DNA from: Streptomyces sp. NRRL F-525
GTDB taxonomy: Bacteria > Actinomycetota > Actinomycetes > Streptomycetales > Streptomycetaceae
Direction of reading: 5' to 3'
DNA length: 64,000 nt
Assembly (NCBI RefSeq): GCF_000716605.1
Contig: NZ_JNXE01000006.1
Span: 282,698 to 346,697, forward strand
Below the pieces are notes generated by a model. It was not told the DNA's origin. It did no database searches and saw only the letters and a program-made list of their open reading frames with translations. Each line of letters begins with the position of its first letter. Within the stretch, counting starts at the first letter, position 1. The position numbers and the translations under genes are program-made. Of this stretch, positions 35,313 through 44,919 are shown in pieces.

Positions 35313-35735
35313 ATGCCCACGCTGTACACCACCGAGGCCCTGTCGACCGGCGACGGCCGCAACGGCGAAGTCCGTTCCGTCGACGGCGTGTTGGACGAAC
35401 TCCTCGCCGTCCCGAAGGAGATGGGCGGCCCCGGCGGCGACCGGACCAATCCCGAGCAGCTCTTCGCCGCCGGATACGCCGCCTGCTTCCACAACGGACT
35501 GCGCCTCATCGCGGGCGAGCAGGGTGTCCAGGTGGGCGCCTCCACCGTCCGGTCGGAGGTCGGCCTGCTCACCCGGGACGCCGGCGGCTTCACCCTCGCC
35601 GTGACGCTCACCGCGCATCTGCCCGGCCTGGAACGGTCCACCGCCGAGCAGTTGGTGAAGGCCACGCACGAGGTGTGCCCGTACTCCAATGCCACCCGCG
35701 GCAACATCGAGGTCACTCTCAACACCACGGTGTAG
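35313..35735 (+). CDS. Ohr/OsmC-family organic hydroperoxide reductase
   Basis: A 140-residue cytoplasmic peroxidase with the two redox cysteines in [10 protein letters not shown] and [13 protein letters not shown], and the family phrase [17 protein letters not shown]. It reduces organic hydroperoxides with dihydrolipoyl electrons. GAGGGA precedes ATG 35313. No OhrR-type MarR gene lies nearby, although OsmC-like proteins with this pattern are often controlled by one. A strong terminator follows. Confidence 0.93.
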   Translation: MPTLYTTEALSTGDGRNGEVRSVDGVLDELLAVPKEMGGPGGDRTNPEQLFAAGYAACFHNGLRLIAGEQGVQVGASTVRSEVGLLTRDAGGFTLAVTLTAHLPGLERSTAEQLVKATHEVCPYSNATRGNIEVTLNTTV

Positions 35736-35746
35736 TACGGGACTTG

Positions 35747-35777
35747 AGGCCCCGCGCTCGGTGAGAGCGCGGGGCCT
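35747..35777 (+). terminator. hairpin terminator after ohr-like gene
   Basis: AGGCCCCGCGCTC (35747-35759) pairs perfectly with GAGCGCGGGGCCT (35765-35777), a 13-base stem with a GGTGA loop, followed by TCT. It starts 12 bases after the stop. Confidence 0.85.
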
Positions 35778-35887
35778 TCTGGCTGTCCGGCGCGCCCGTA
35801 CGGGGCGGACACCGTGCCCTGTCCAGAACTCCCGTATTTCGCGGATGTTGCGCGAAGTCTTGACGCGTCCAGTCTCGTTGCGTAGAT

Positions 35888-35917
35888 ATGACTGCGCAGT
35901 CATGACAGCGCAGTCAT
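35888..35917. promoter_or_regulatory. two tandem palindromic operators of the galactan locus
   Basis: ATGACTGCGCAGTCAT (35888-35903) is a perfect palindrome with a central CG; ATGACAGCGCAGTCAT (35902-35917) differs by one base and shares AT with it. They end 48 bases before the LacI start and are likely that repressor's own binding sites. Confidence 0.7.
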
Positions 35918-35964
35918 AGACCGGAGTCGGGCTAGGATGCGGCTGCCGGAGATCGGGAGACACC

Positions 35965-37002
35965 ATGACACCAGTGGCAGGACGTGGGGCGGGAGCCGCG
36001 CCGCGCAGCGTGGACGTGGCACGCCTCGCGGGTGTGTCGCAGAAGACGGTGTCCCGGGTCATGAACGACGAGCCGTACGTCTCCGAGGACGTACGTCGTC
36101 GTGTCCTCGCGGCGGCCGGGGAACTCGGCTACCGCTCCAACAACGCCGCCCGCGCGCTCGCCTCCGGACGTACCCGGTCCATCGGCGTCGTGACGCTCGG
36201 CACCGCGCTGTACGGTCCCGCCTCGCTGCTCATGGGCGTCGAACGGGCCGTACGGGACACCGGTTACGCGCTCCGTGTCGTCAACACGATGGAGGGTGAG
36301 GCGGCGGGTATCGCCGGAGCCGTGGACTCGCTCCTGGATCAGGGCGTGGACGGCATCGTCATCTCGGAGCCGATCGACGAGGAGGGCGGGGCGGAGCTGT
36401 CGGCGCGGGTCGATGTGCCGGTGCTTGTCCTCGGGGCGCCGCCGCCGTTCGCCGCGCCGCATGTCGTGACGGGTGGGATCGTCTCGGGCCAGATGGCGCG
36501 GGCGGCCACCGAGCACCTGCTGGAACTGGGCCACACCACGGTCCATCACCTGGCCGGGCCCCAGCGCTGGTACTCGGCGCGGGACCGTCTCGACGGGTGG
36601 CGTGCCGCGCTCGCCGCGCACGGGCGGGTGGAGCCTCCGGTTGTCGAGGGGGACTGGTCTGCTGCGTCCGGCTATGCGGCCGGGCTTGAACTTGGCGTCG
36701 ATTCCACCGTTACCGCGGTGTTCGCCGCCAATGACGACATGGCGATCGGGTTGATTCGGGCGCTTTCGGAGGCGGGGCGGCGGGTTCCGGAGGATGTCAG
36801 TGTGGTCGGGTTCGACGACACGCCGGTTGCCGCGTATGTGACTCCGCCGTTGACGACGGTGCGGCAGCCGTTCGATGCGATGGCGCAGGGTGGCCTGAAG
36901 TTGCTGGTGCATGCGATTGAGAACCCTGGGTCGGATCCGTTGCCGATGATCGACCCGCCGGTTGAGCTTGTTGTTCGGGCGTCTTCGGCGGCGCCTCGCT
37001 AG
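35965..37002 (+). CDS. LacI-family repressor of the GH42/ABC locus
   Basis: A 345-residue regulator with helix-turn-helix [24 protein letters not shown], hinge helix [17 protein letters not shown], and a ligand domain with [38 protein letters not shown] and [25 protein letters not shown]. The ATG at 35965 is chosen by family length. It lies first in a plus-strand run ABC-importer-GH42-GH93-like and behind two tandem palindromes, so it likely represses the run, being transcribed upstream of it. Confidence 0.9.
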   Translation: MTPVAGRGAGAAPRSVDVARLAGVSQKTVSRVMNDEPYVSEDVRRRVLAAAGELGYRSNNAARALASGRTRSIGVVTLGTALYGPASLLMGVERAVRDTGYALRVVNTMEGEAAGIAGAVDSLLDQGVDGIVISEPIDEEGGAELSARVDVPVLVLGAPPPFAAPHVVTGGIVSGQMARAATEHLLELGHTTVHHLAGPQRWYSARDRLDGWRAALAAHGRVEPPVVEGDWSAASGYAAGLELGVDSTVTAVFAANDDMAIGLIRALSEAGRRVPEDVSVVGFDDTPVAAYVTPPLTTVRQPFDAMAQGGLKLLVHAIENPGSDPLPMIDPPVELVVRASSAAPR

Positions 37003-37040
37003 TTGCCTTGCGGGGTCTGCGGTTCTTTCGACTGCGGGCC

Positions 37041-37110
37041 GGTGGGGGCTGGTCGCGCCCACGCGGCGGAGCCGCATATAGATACAGCCCCGCGCCCCTG
37101 AAGGGGCGCT
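37041..37110. repeat. Streptomyces dispersed intergenic repeat, copy 2
   Basis: GGTGGGGGCTGGTCGCGCCC, then CGGCGGAGCCG and ATACAGCCCCGCGCCCCT with a CCCCTGAAGGGG hairpin. It is the complement of the layout at 1152-1212 and matches 55989-56024 in part. It separates the LacI gene from the sugar-binding protein gene. Confidence 0.65.
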
Positions 37111-37181
37111 CACCTCACGCAAGTTTCAGCACGCCGTCGGTCGGTGTGCCGGTCACCCATACCCTCTCTCGGGAGTTCATC

Positions 37182-38558
37182 ATGTCCGGAGCTTTCTTCA
37201 ACTCGCCCTCGTCTCTTAGTCGTCGGGGCTTTCTCGTCGCCGCTGGTGCGCTGTCGTTGGCCGCCTGTGGTGGGGGCAGTGGCGGTACGAGCGGCTCGTC
37301 CAGTAAGCCGGTCGGTCAGGCCGACATCGACAAGGCGATGAAGACGCCGACCCAACTGACGTTCTGGACCTGGGTTCCGAACATCGACAAGGAGGTCGCG
37401 CTCTTCGAGAAGAAGTACCCGGCCGTCAAGGTCAAGGTCGTCAACGCCGGTCAGGGGACGCCTCAGTACACCAAGCTGCGGACCGCGCTGAAGGCGAACA
37501 GCGGTGCGCCGGACATGGTGCAGATCGAGTTCCAGGCGATCCCGACGTTCACCATCACCGACAGTCTGCTCGACCTCCGTCCCTACGGCGCATCCGCGCT
37601 CAAGTCGACGTTCGTGGACTGGACTTGGGGCCAGGTCAGTGGCAGCGGCGGCGAGATCTGGGCGATCCCGCAGGACACCGGGCCGATGGGGATGCTGTAC
37701 CGCAAGGACATCTTCGACCAGCACGGCATCCAAGTGCCCACCACCTGGGACGAGTTCGCGGCAGCGGCCCGCAAGCTGCACAAGGCCGACCCGGACGTCT
37801 ATCTCACCAACCTCGCGGCCAACCAAGTCGCCGCCTGGCACGGCCTGTTGTGGCAGGCGGGCGGGAAGCCGTACGTCACCTCCGGCAAGAGCGACATCAC
37901 CGTCAGCGTCGACGACGCGGTCTCGAAGAAGCTCGGCGAGTACTGGGGCACCCTTGCCAAGGACGGTGTGATCGGCGTGGAGCCGGACTTCACCGACGCC
38001 TGGTACGCGGCCCTCAACAAGGGCAAGTACGCGACCTGGTTGACGGGTGCCTGGGGTCCTGCCTTCCTCTCCGGTTCGGCGAAGGCCACCTCCGGGAAGT
38101 GGCGTGCGGCCCCGCTCCCGCAGTGGGACGCCGCCAAGCCCAGCTCGGGCAACTGGGGTGGCTCCACCACCGCGGTCATCCGCTCCACCAAGAACCCCAT
38201 CCAGGCAGCGGTGTTCGCCCAGTTCCTCAACAGCGACCCCACCAGCGCCAAGATGTTCGCCACCGAGCAGTTCTTCTTCCCGGCCACCAAACCCCTTCTG
38301 ACCGAGGCGAGTTTCCTCGCCGACGCGCCCGCCTTCTACGGCGGCCAGAAGGTCAACCAGGTCTTCGCGGACATCAGCGCCCAGGTCGACCCCGCCTTCC
38401 AGTGGCCGCCGTTCCTCGACCGGGTGGCCACGGACTGGACCGAGACCGTCGGCAAGTCCCTCGCCGACAAGACCGACACCGTCCGCGCACTCGGCTCCTG
38501 GCAGTCGCGCATCACGACCTTCGCCAAGAGCCAGGGCTTCACGGTCAAGGGAGGCTGA
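37182..38558 (+). CDS. CUT1 ABC transporter sugar-binding lipoprotein
   Basis: A 458-residue family 1 sugar-binding lipoprotein. A twin-arginine-like signal [20 protein letters not shown] ends in the lipobox LAAC, and a Gly/Ser linker follows. The binding domain has [33 protein letters not shown] and an aromatic-rich pocket ([24 protein letters not shown]). CUT1 systems import oligosaccharides. It starts 180 bases after the LacI gene and is followed at three bases by the first permease. With a beta-galactosidase downstream the ligand is likely a galacto-oligosaccharide. Confidence 0.92.
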   Translation: MSGAFFNSPSSLSRRGFLVAAGALSLAACGGGSGGTSGSSSKPVGQADIDKAMKTPTQLTFWTWVPNIDKEVALFEKKYPAVKVKVVNAGQGTPQYTKLRTALKANSGAPDMVQIEFQAIPTFTITDSLLDLRPYGASALKSTFVDWTWGQVSGSGGEIWAIPQDTGPMGMLYRKDIFDQHGIQVPTTWDEFAAAARKLHKADPDVYLTNLAANQVAAWHGLLWQAGGKPYVTSGKSDITVSVDDAVSKKLGEYWGTLAKDGVIGVEPDFTDAWYAALNKGKYATWLTGAWGPAFLSGSAKATSGKWRAAPLPQWDAAKPSSGNWGGSTTAVIRSTKNPIQAAVFAQFLNSDPTSAKMFATEQFFFPATKPLLTEASFLADAPAFYGGQKVNQVFADISAQVDPAFQWPPFLDRVATDWTETVGKSLADKTDTVRALGSWQSRITTFAKSQGFTVKGG

Positions 38559-38560
38559 CG

Positions 38561-39457
38561 ATGGCCACCACCACTACGGCCGTGGCCCGCAGGCGGCACG
38601 GCACAACAGGCGCCCTGTTCATCGCCCCGTTCATGGTGCTGTTCCTGCTGCTCTTCCTCGCCCCGCTCGGCTACGCCGCCTACCTGAGCCTCTTCCAGGA
38701 GAAGCTCATCGGAGGCTCGACGTTCGTCGGCCTCGACAACTACGTCACGGCCCTCAAGGACCCCCAACTCCTCAAGGGCATAGGCCGAGTTGCCCTGTTC
38801 TTCGTCATCCAGGTCCCGGTGATGCTGCTGCTCGCCCTGTGCTTCGCCCTCGCGCTGGACAGCGGCCTGCTACGGCTCGCCCGGGTGATCCGCCTCGGCA
38901 TCTTCGTCCCGTACGCCGTCCCCAGCGTGATCGCCACCCTGATGTGGGGCTACCTCTACGGCCCCGACTTCGGCCCCTTCGCCCAGATCAGCCACGACCT
39001 CCACCTGCCGGCCCCGCACTTCCTCACCGACGGCTGGATGCTCGGCAGCCTCGCGAACATCGTCACCTGGGAGTTCGTCGGCTACAACATGATCATCCTG
39101 TACGCCGCGCTGCGCACCATCCCCGCCGAGCTGTACGAGGCGGCGGCCATGGACGGCGCCGGCGCCTGGCGGATCGCCTGCTCCATCAAACTCCCGGCGC
39201 TGCGCCCGGCGTTGACCCTCACCGTCCTGTTCTCGGTTATCGGCAGCTTCCAGCTCTTCAACGAACCGAAGCTGCTCATGAGCGTCGCCCCGGACGTCAT
39301 CGACAGTTCCTACACCGCCAACCTCTACGCCTACTCCGTCGCGTTCATCAGCCAGCAGACCAACTACGCGGCCACGGTGTCCTTCATCCTCGGACTGGTC
39401 ATCGTGATCGTGTCGTACGCCTTCCTGCTCACCGCGAACCGCAGGAGGACCGCATGA
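38561..39457 (+). CDS. CUT1 ABC transporter permease, MalF type
   Basis: A 298-residue membrane permease with six helices and the EAA loop EAAAMDGAGAWRIACSIKLP near residue 195. It pairs with the next permease to form the channel for the sugar bound by the upstream lipoprotein. ATG 38561 is 3 bases after the preceding stop; its own stop overlaps the next start (ATGA, 39454-39457). No ATPase gene is present in the locus, so it must borrow a shared one (MsiK-like), as is usual for Streptomyces CUT1 importers. Confidence 0.92.
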   Translation: MATTTTAVARRRHGTTGALFIAPFMVLFLLLFLAPLGYAAYLSLFQEKLIGGSTFVGLDNYVTALKDPQLLKGIGRVALFFVIQVPVMLLLALCFALALDSGLLRLARVIRLGIFVPYAVPSVIATLMWGYLYGPDFGPFAQISHDLHLPAPHFLTDGWMLGSLANIVTWEFVGYNMIILYAALRTIPAELYEAAAMDGAGAWRIACSIKLPALRPALTLTVLFSVIGSFQLFNEPKLLMSVAPDVIDSSYTANLYAYSVAFISQQTNYAATVSFILGLVIVIVSYAFLLTANRRRTA

Positions 39458-40389
39458 CCACCGTGACGCCCACCGCCTCAACCACCCCGGCGGCGAAGCG
39501 AGTTGACACCGAGCCCCGCGTGCCGCACCGGTCGTCGACCCGGCGTCGCAGCACCCCGCTCACCATCGCGATGCTGGCCGTCCTGGCGTACTTCCTGCTG
39601 CCCCTGTTCTGGCTGCTGATCGCCTCGACCAAGAGCACCCAGGACCTGTTCAACAGCTTCGGCCTGTGGTTCTCGCACGCCCCGCAGTTGCTGTCGAACG
39701 TCAAGGCCACCTTCACCCAGGACGACGGAGTGTTCGGCCGCTGGCTGCTCAACACCGTCCTCTACGCCGGGGCGAGCGCGCTCGGTGCTGCGCTGCTCGC
39801 GGCGGCGGCCGGCTACGGCTTCGCCAAGTACCGCTTCCGCGGTCACGGCGCCGCGTTCAACCTGGTTCTCGGCGCCATCATGATCCCGACCACTGCGCTG
39901 GCGATCCCGACCTACCTGCTCTTCGCCAAGGCGGGCCTGGTGAACACCCCTTGGGCCGTCATTCTGCCCTCCCTCATCAGCCCGTTCGGCCTCTACCTCA
40001 TGCGGATCTACGCCGAGGACGCCGTCCCCGACAGCCTCATCGAGGCCGCCCGCATGGACGGCGCCGGAGAGTTCCGGATCTTCTGCACCATCGGGCTACG
40101 GCTGCTCGCCCCCGGCCTGGTGACGGTCATCCTCTTCACGCTCGTCGCCACCTGGAACAACTACTTCCTGCCGCTGATCATGCTCAACGACCCGAACCTG
40201 TACCCCATCACGGTCGGGCTCTCCTCCTGGGCCGCCCAGGCGCAGAACGGCGGCGCCGGAGCCAGCAGCGACATGCTCGCCCTCGTCGTGACCGGCTCCC
40301 TGATCTCGATCATCCCGCTCGTCCTGGCCTTCCTGCTGCTCCAGCGGTACTGGCAGAGCGGCCTGGCGACCGGCGGCGTCAAGCAGTAA
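39454..40389 (+). CDS. CUT1 ABC transporter permease, MalG type
   Basis: A 311-residue permease with a basic N-terminus (RSSTRRRSTPL), six helices and the EAA loop EAARMDGAGEFRIFCTIGLR near residue 200. The four-base overlap with the first permease gene implies coupled translation. It forms the second half of the channel. The C-terminus ends LLLQRYWQSGLATGGVKQ, the usual ending of this family. The glycosidase gene follows 50 bases downstream. Confidence 0.92.
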   Translation: MTTVTPTASTTPAAKRVDTEPRVPHRSSTRRRSTPLTIAMLAVLAYFLLPLFWLLIASTKSTQDLFNSFGLWFSHAPQLLSNVKATFTQDDGVFGRWLLNTVLYAGASALGAALLAAAAGYGFAKYRFRGHGAAFNLVLGAIMIPTTALAIPTYLLFAKAGLVNTPWAVILPSLISPFGLYLMRIYAEDAVPDSLIEAARMDGAGEFRIFCTIGLRLLAPGLVTVILFTLVATWNNYFLPLIMLNDPNLYPITVGLSSWAAQAQNGGAGASSDMLALVVTGSLISIIPLVLAFLLLQRYWQSGLATGGVKQ

Positions 40390-40439
40390 CCCCCACAGCG
40401 CCATCCCCCCAACACCCCCTGTACTCCGGAGGTTTGTCC

Positions 40440-42596
40440 ATGGCGGATCTGCCCGCCCGCGTTCTGTTCGGTGCTGCCTACTACCACGAGTACTACCCCG
40501 CGTACGGCCCGGACGTACGGCCCGACGAGCAGCTCAAGACCGACCTCGACCTCATGGCAGAGGCGCACTTCACCGTCATCCGGATCGGCGAGTCGGTCTG
40601 GTCGACCTGGGAGCCCGAGAATGGTCGCTTCCAACTCGACTGGCTGCAACCGGTGTTGGACGGTGCCCACGAACGCGGCATCTCCGTCATCCTCGGCACC
40701 CCCACCTACGCCGTACCGCCGTGGCTGGCCCGTCAGTACCCGGAGATCACCGGCGAGCGGCGCACCGGCGAGCGCATCGGCTGGGGCGCCCGGCAGGAAG
40801 TAGACTTCACCCACCCCGCGTTCCGCTTCCACGCCGAGCGGATCATCCGGAAGGTCGTCGCCCGGTACGCCGACCACCCGGCCGTCATCGGCTTCCAGGT
40901 CGACAACGAACCGGGCCTGGAGCTGTTCCACAACCACGGCGTCTTCCAGCGCTTCACCGACCATCTGCGCGAGAAGTACGGCGACGTCGAGACCCTCAAC
41001 CGCGAGTGGGGCCTGGTCTATTGGTCCCACCGGCTGTCCACCTGGGCCGACCTGTGGACCCCGGACGGCAATGTACAGCCCCAATACGACGTCGCCTGGC
41101 GGGAGTTCCAGGCCCGCCAGTGCACCGAGTTCATCGGCTGGCAGGCCGACATCGTCCGCGAGTACGCGCGCCCCGAGCACTTCGTCACGACCTGTATCTC
41201 CTACACCCGCCCGGCAGTTGAGGACGACGAGCTCACCGACCGCCTCGACATCGCCACGGGCAACCCGTACTACGACATGCAGGACGGCCTGCTCCTGCCC
41301 GACCCGACCCCGGACACCCACGAGCAGAAGTGGAAGACCACCGGCGTCTGGTCGCTCTACCAGACCGCCGACTGGATGTTCTCCTCCCGCCAGGAGCCGT
41401 TCCTGGTCACCGAGACCAACGCCAACTCCATCGGCATGGCCTGGGACAACCGCCCCGCCTACGACGGCCAGTGGCGCCAGGCCGCCTGGGCCCTCGTGGG
41501 CCGCGGGGCCCGCATGATCGAGTACTGGCAGTGGCAGACCCTGCGCTTCGGCGCCGAGACCTACTGGGGCGGCGTCCTCCCGCACAGCGGCCGACCGGGT
41601 CGTACCTACGCCGAACTCGCCCGGCTGGGCGAGGAGTTCGAGGCGCTAGGACCGCTCGTCGCCGGTCTCGAACCGGACGCCGACATCACGATCGTCTACT
41701 CCACCCCCAGCAAGTGGCTGATGCAGAAGCACCCGCCCCTCGCGACCCCGGACGGCGAACCGGACCCCGCCGCCTACCACCGCATCCTCGACCCCTTCTA
41801 CCGAGGCGCCTTCGACGCCGGACGCCAGGTCCGCGTCGTCCACGCCCGCCAACTCCACGACCCGCGCGGCGAACGCGAAGGCGTGGCCCCGGAAGAGGCC
41901 GCCCGCCGCCACCCCGTGCTCGTAGTTCCCGCCCTGTACCTGGCCGACGACACCACGCTCGACTGGTTCGCCGCCTACGCGCGGGCCGGCGGTCACCTGG
42001 TCCTCGGCCCCCGCACCGGCTACGCCGACCACGAGGCACGCGCCCGGCACGAACCGGCCCCCGCCCGCCTCACCGACGCGGCGGGAGTGTCGTACGACGA
42101 ATTCAGCAACCTCGCGCAGGCCGTGCCCGTGCGACCCGTGCCCGGCAGCCCGCTCGCGCTGCCGGAGACCGCGACAGCGACGCACTGGGCCGACGGCCTG
42201 ACCGTCGCCGACGCCGAGGTCCTCGCGACGTACGAGCACCCGCACTTCGGGCGTTGGCCCGCCGTGACCAGCCGCCGTCACGGGGAGGGGCAGGTCACGT
42301 ACGTCGGCACCGTGCCCGGCCGTGATCTCGCCCGCGCGCTGGCCGAGTGGCTGGCCCCGGCCGCCCGGAGCGGGTGGGGCGATCTGCCCGCGTCCGTGAC
42401 GGCGACGACCGGGACCTCGCCCGACGGTCGTCGCGTGCACATCGTCCACAACTGGAGCTGGGAGCACGCCCGTTCGGCTGTCCCGGTCGATCTCGCCGAC
42501 GGCCTGGACGGCACGGCCTTCCCCACGGGCGCGGTGCTGGAGCTCGGCCCGTGGGACGTACGCGTACTCGTTTCCCCGATCGACGCGAAGGAGTAG
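40440..42596 (+). CDS. GH42 beta-galactosidase
   Basis: A 718-residue enzyme with the catalytic acid in FQVDNEPG (Glu157) and the nucleophile in FLVTETNANS (Glu325), plus GAAYYHEYYPA at the start and the trimerisation domain later. It lacks a signal peptide, so it hydrolyses imported beta-galactosides in the cytoplasm, fitting the CUT1 importer directly upstream. GGAGG precedes ATG 40440. It is followed after two bases by the secreted GH93-like gene. Confidence 0.92.
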   Translation: MADLPARVLFGAAYYHEYYPAYGPDVRPDEQLKTDLDLMAEAHFTVIRIGESVWSTWEPENGRFQLDWLQPVLDGAHERGISVILGTPTYAVPPWLARQYPEITGERRTGERIGWGARQEVDFTHPAFRFHAERIIRKVVARYADHPAVIGFQVDNEPGLELFHNHGVFQRFTDHLREKYGDVETLNREWGLVYWSHRLSTWADLWTPDGNVQPQYDVAWREFQARQCTEFIGWQADIVREYARPEHFVTTCISYTRPAVEDDELTDRLDIATGNPYYDMQDGLLLPDPTPDTHEQKWKTTGVWSLYQTADWMFSSRQEPFLVTETNANSIGMAWDNRPAYDGQWRQAAWALVGRGARMIEYWQWQTLRFGAETYWGGVLPHSGRPGRTYAELARLGEEFEALGPLVAGLEPDADITIVYSTPSKWLMQKHPPLATPDGEPDPAAYHRILDPFYRGAFDAGRQVRVVHARQLHDPRGEREGVAPEEAARRHPVLVVPALYLADDTTLDWFAAYARAGGHLVLGPRTGYADHEARARHEPAPARLTDAAGVSYDEFSNLAQAVPVRPVPGSPLALPETATATHWADGLTVADAEVLATYEHPHFGRWPAVTSRRHGEGQVTYVGTVPGRDLARALAEWLAPAARSGWGDLPASVTATTGTSPDGRRVHIVHNWSWEHARSAVPVDLADGLDGTAFPTGAVLELGPWDVRVLVSPIDAKE

Positions 42597-42598
42597 CT

Positions 42599-44407
42599 GT
42601 GCGAAGAAGCAGAGCGGTGAAGGCGCTGGGTACGTTCGTCGGGGCGGCGGCGATGCTGGCGGCGCCCATGGCCACCGGTGCGCAGGCGTACAACCCGACG
42701 GGCGGAATCCTCTATCAGCTCGGCAGCGAGCCGTGTCTGAAAGGGCGGGGCAACTGCGCCGTCTACCCGAAGTCGGCCCAACTGCCCGGCGGGCGGCTGG
42801 TCGCGTCGTTCGAGAAGTCCACCGTTGTGTCGGGTACGGGCAGTGCCGACGGGCAGACGCTCCCGGTGTACAAGAGCGACGACCACGGGACGAGCTGGCA
42901 GCCGCTGTCGGAGGTCAAGGCTCCCGCGTATCTCTCCAAGGACCCCAAGTACGCGAAGTACACCAGCAATTGGACCAACCCCTACCTCTACACGCTTCCG
43001 CAGAACGTCGGAAAGCTGAGGCGGGGCACGCTGCTCCTGGCGAGTGTCGTGTCGGGGGACGACGCGTACTACAAGGAACACAAGGCGGCCGACCCGAACT
43101 GGACGCCCTCCAACGACGGTGACCGCAGCGACCTCGCCATCGCGCTGTACTCCAGCACCGACGGCGGCGCGTCCTGGAAGGTCGTCAACGTCATCGCGAC
43201 CGGCGGCTGGCAGGGCGGCAGCGCGGGCGCGATCGGACGGAACGTCGCCACGGCCAACACGTACCAGCAGGTCGACCCCATCTGGGAGCCGTACTTGATG
43301 GTCTACAAGGGCCAACTCGTCTGCTACTACTCCGACGAGAACGACTACACCGGCTTCGACGCGACCACCGGCGTCCCGACCCGCGACCCCGCCAACGACA
43401 CCGCCACGGACTCACACGGACAGATCCTCGCCCACCGCACCTGGAACGGCCGCAGCGCCCAGTGGAGTGGACCCGTCGTCGATGTCGCCGGACTGACCCA
43501 GAGCATGGGCGACGGCAAGACCGAGATCGGCGGCGGGCGGCCGGGCATGACGAACGTCGTGCGAACCACGGACGGCAAGTGGCTGCTCACGTACGAGTAC
43601 TGGGGCGGCGGAGCCAACACCCGGTACCTGCTTGCCGACAACCCGCTTGATTTCTACCGGAGTTCGGCGACCGGCGATGCCGTCACCTCGTTGCCCGTCG
43701 ACACCGGTTCCCATCCGCTCGCGACGGGTGGCAGCCCTGTCGTCATCAGGCTGCCCGGGGGAGGCCTGGTCTACAACGCGGCCGGCAGTGGCAACGTCTG
43801 GGTCAACAAGAGCGGTCGTAGCGACGGGGTTTGGAAGGAGTACCAGACGACCTCGCGGGCCGGATACAGCCGCGATCTGCAGTACGTCGATGGCACCGGA
43901 CGCATCGCGATCCTCAACAACCAGGGGACTTCGACGATCGCCTACGCCGAGGTCGACCTCGGGCGCTCGAAGGGGGCCTACTACCGGTTGGTGAACCGGA
44001 AGACCGGTCAGGTGATCGGCACCGGCGGGAAGTCGAACGACGCGAACATCGGCAACGGGGACGTCCCCGATGTCGTCCTGGAAGCCCGTGGTTCCGCTGC
44101 GGACCGGGACACCCAGTACTGGCACGTGGTGACCGAACCCGGCGGTGGGGTAACGCTGTTGAACAAGGCGGGCGGCCGGGCGGCGGCGATCTGGACCGGC
44201 AACGCGACGGTCGGACAGCGGATCGGACAGTGGGTCGACAACAGTGCCACCGGCAGCTGGAACCTGGTGAAGACCGGTGACGGGTTCTATCGCTTGCAGG
44301 CGGTCAAGAACACGAGCCTGTACCTGACCGGTGCGTCCGACGGGGCGTCGCTGACCCTGCAGAACACGGCGGCGGACGGTTCGCAGGAGTGGAAGCTCGT
44401 GCGGTAG
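42599..44407 (+). CDS. secreted sialidase-fold enzyme with ricin-type lectin domain (GH93-like)
   Basis: A 602-residue protein with a signal peptide (AVKALGTFVGAAAMLAAPMATGAQA), a six-bladed propeller catalytic part with BNR-like pieces (KSDDHGTSWQPL, STDGGASWKVVN) and the phrases DPIWEPYLMVYKGQLVCYYSDEND and GGGRPGMTNVV that recall GH93 exo-arabinanases. A C-terminal beta-trefoil of about 150 residues (YYRLVNRKTGQVIGTGG ... QEWKLVR) would bind polysaccharide. GTG 42599 follows AAGGAG, two bases after the GH42 stop. It may trim arabinan or arabinogalactan chains outside the cell before import. GH33 sialidase is an alternative, but the propeller lacks the arginine triad I would expect. Confidence 0.72.
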   Translation: MRRSRAVKALGTFVGAAAMLAAPMATGAQAYNPTGGILYQLGSEPCLKGRGNCAVYPKSAQLPGGRLVASFEKSTVVSGTGSADGQTLPVYKSDDHGTSWQPLSEVKAPAYLSKDPKYAKYTSNWTNPYLYTLPQNVGKLRRGTLLLASVVSGDDAYYKEHKAADPNWTPSNDGDRSDLAIALYSSTDGGASWKVVNVIATGGWQGGSAGAIGRNVATANTYQQVDPIWEPYLMVYKGQLVCYYSDENDYTGFDATTGVPTRDPANDTATDSHGQILAHRTWNGRSAQWSGPVVDVAGLTQSMGDGKTEIGGGRPGMTNVVRTTDGKWLLTYEYWGGGANTRYLLADNPLDFYRSSATGDAVTSLPVDTGSHPLATGGSPVVIRLPGGGLVYNAAGSGNVWVNKSGRSDGVWKEYQTTSRAGYSRDLQYVDGTGRIAILNNQGTSTIAYAEVDLGRSKGAYYRLVNRKTGQVIGTGGKSNDANIGNGDVPDVVLEARGSAADRDTQYWHVVTEPGGGVTLLNKAGGRAAAIWTGNATVGQRIGQWVDNSATGSWNLVKTGDGFYRLQAVKNTSLYLTGASDGASLTLQNTAADGSQEWKLVR

Positions 44408-44417
44408 AGCGGAGGAC

Positions 44418-44455
44418 GGGTCGGCCGGCTTCCGGGGTGAACTGCCGGTCGGCCC
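44418..44455 (+). terminator. hairpin terminator of the galactan locus
   Basis: GGGTCGGCCGGC (44418-44429) pairs with GCCGGTCGGCCC (44444-44455) with two mismatches. It follows the GH93-like stop by ten bases and lies before the Nudix gene. Confidence 0.5.
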
Positions 44456-44470
44456 AGTACCGTTGGGGAC

Positions 44471-44905
44471 ATGAGGGTTCGTCACAAGGCGCGGGTCGTG
44501 CTGCTCGACGACGGTCATCTGGTGTTCCTGAAGCGGGGCTGGCCCGGCGGCGATCCGTACTGCACGACCGTCGGCGGGAGCGTCGAGCCCGAGGACGCGG
44601 ACCTCGAAGCGGCCCTGCGCCGCGAGGCGTTGGAGGAGATCGGGGCCACGATCGGTCCCGCCACCGAGGTCCTGACCCTGACCGAACCGCGCGGGACGAG
44701 CACCGTCGTCCAGCACTACTTCCTCGCCGATCTGGTGGACATGGACCTGGACCTCCGCCATGGTCCCGAACTCGACGACCCCGACACGGGCCTCTTCGAA
44801 CCGGTCCGGGTCGCGTTGAACCGTCCGGCCGTGGCGGCCCTCAACCTCCAGCCCGCCGAGCTGGCCGACTTCGTGCTCGCGCATGTCGAGACCTGGGGCG
44901 CCTGA
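44471..44905 (+). CDS. Nudix hydrolase
   Basis: A 144-residue hydrolase of nucleoside diphosphates linked to another moiety. The Nudix box reads GGSVEPEDADLEAALRREALEEIGA, the canonical GX5EX7REUXEEXGU with two extra residues before the RE pair, as in many actinobacterial members. An opening HKARVVLLDDGHLVFLKRG strand matches the fold. It is short and alone, between the galactan terminator and a convergent gene. Substrate unknown. Confidence 0.88.
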   Translation: MRVRHKARVVLLDDGHLVFLKRGWPGGDPYCTTVGGSVEPEDADLEAALRREALEEIGATIGPATEVLTLTEPRGTSTVVQHYFLADLVDMDLDLRHGPELDDPDTGLFEPVRVALNRPAVAALNLQPAELADFVLAHVETWGA

Positions 44906-44919
44906 CACCCGCACGGTGG

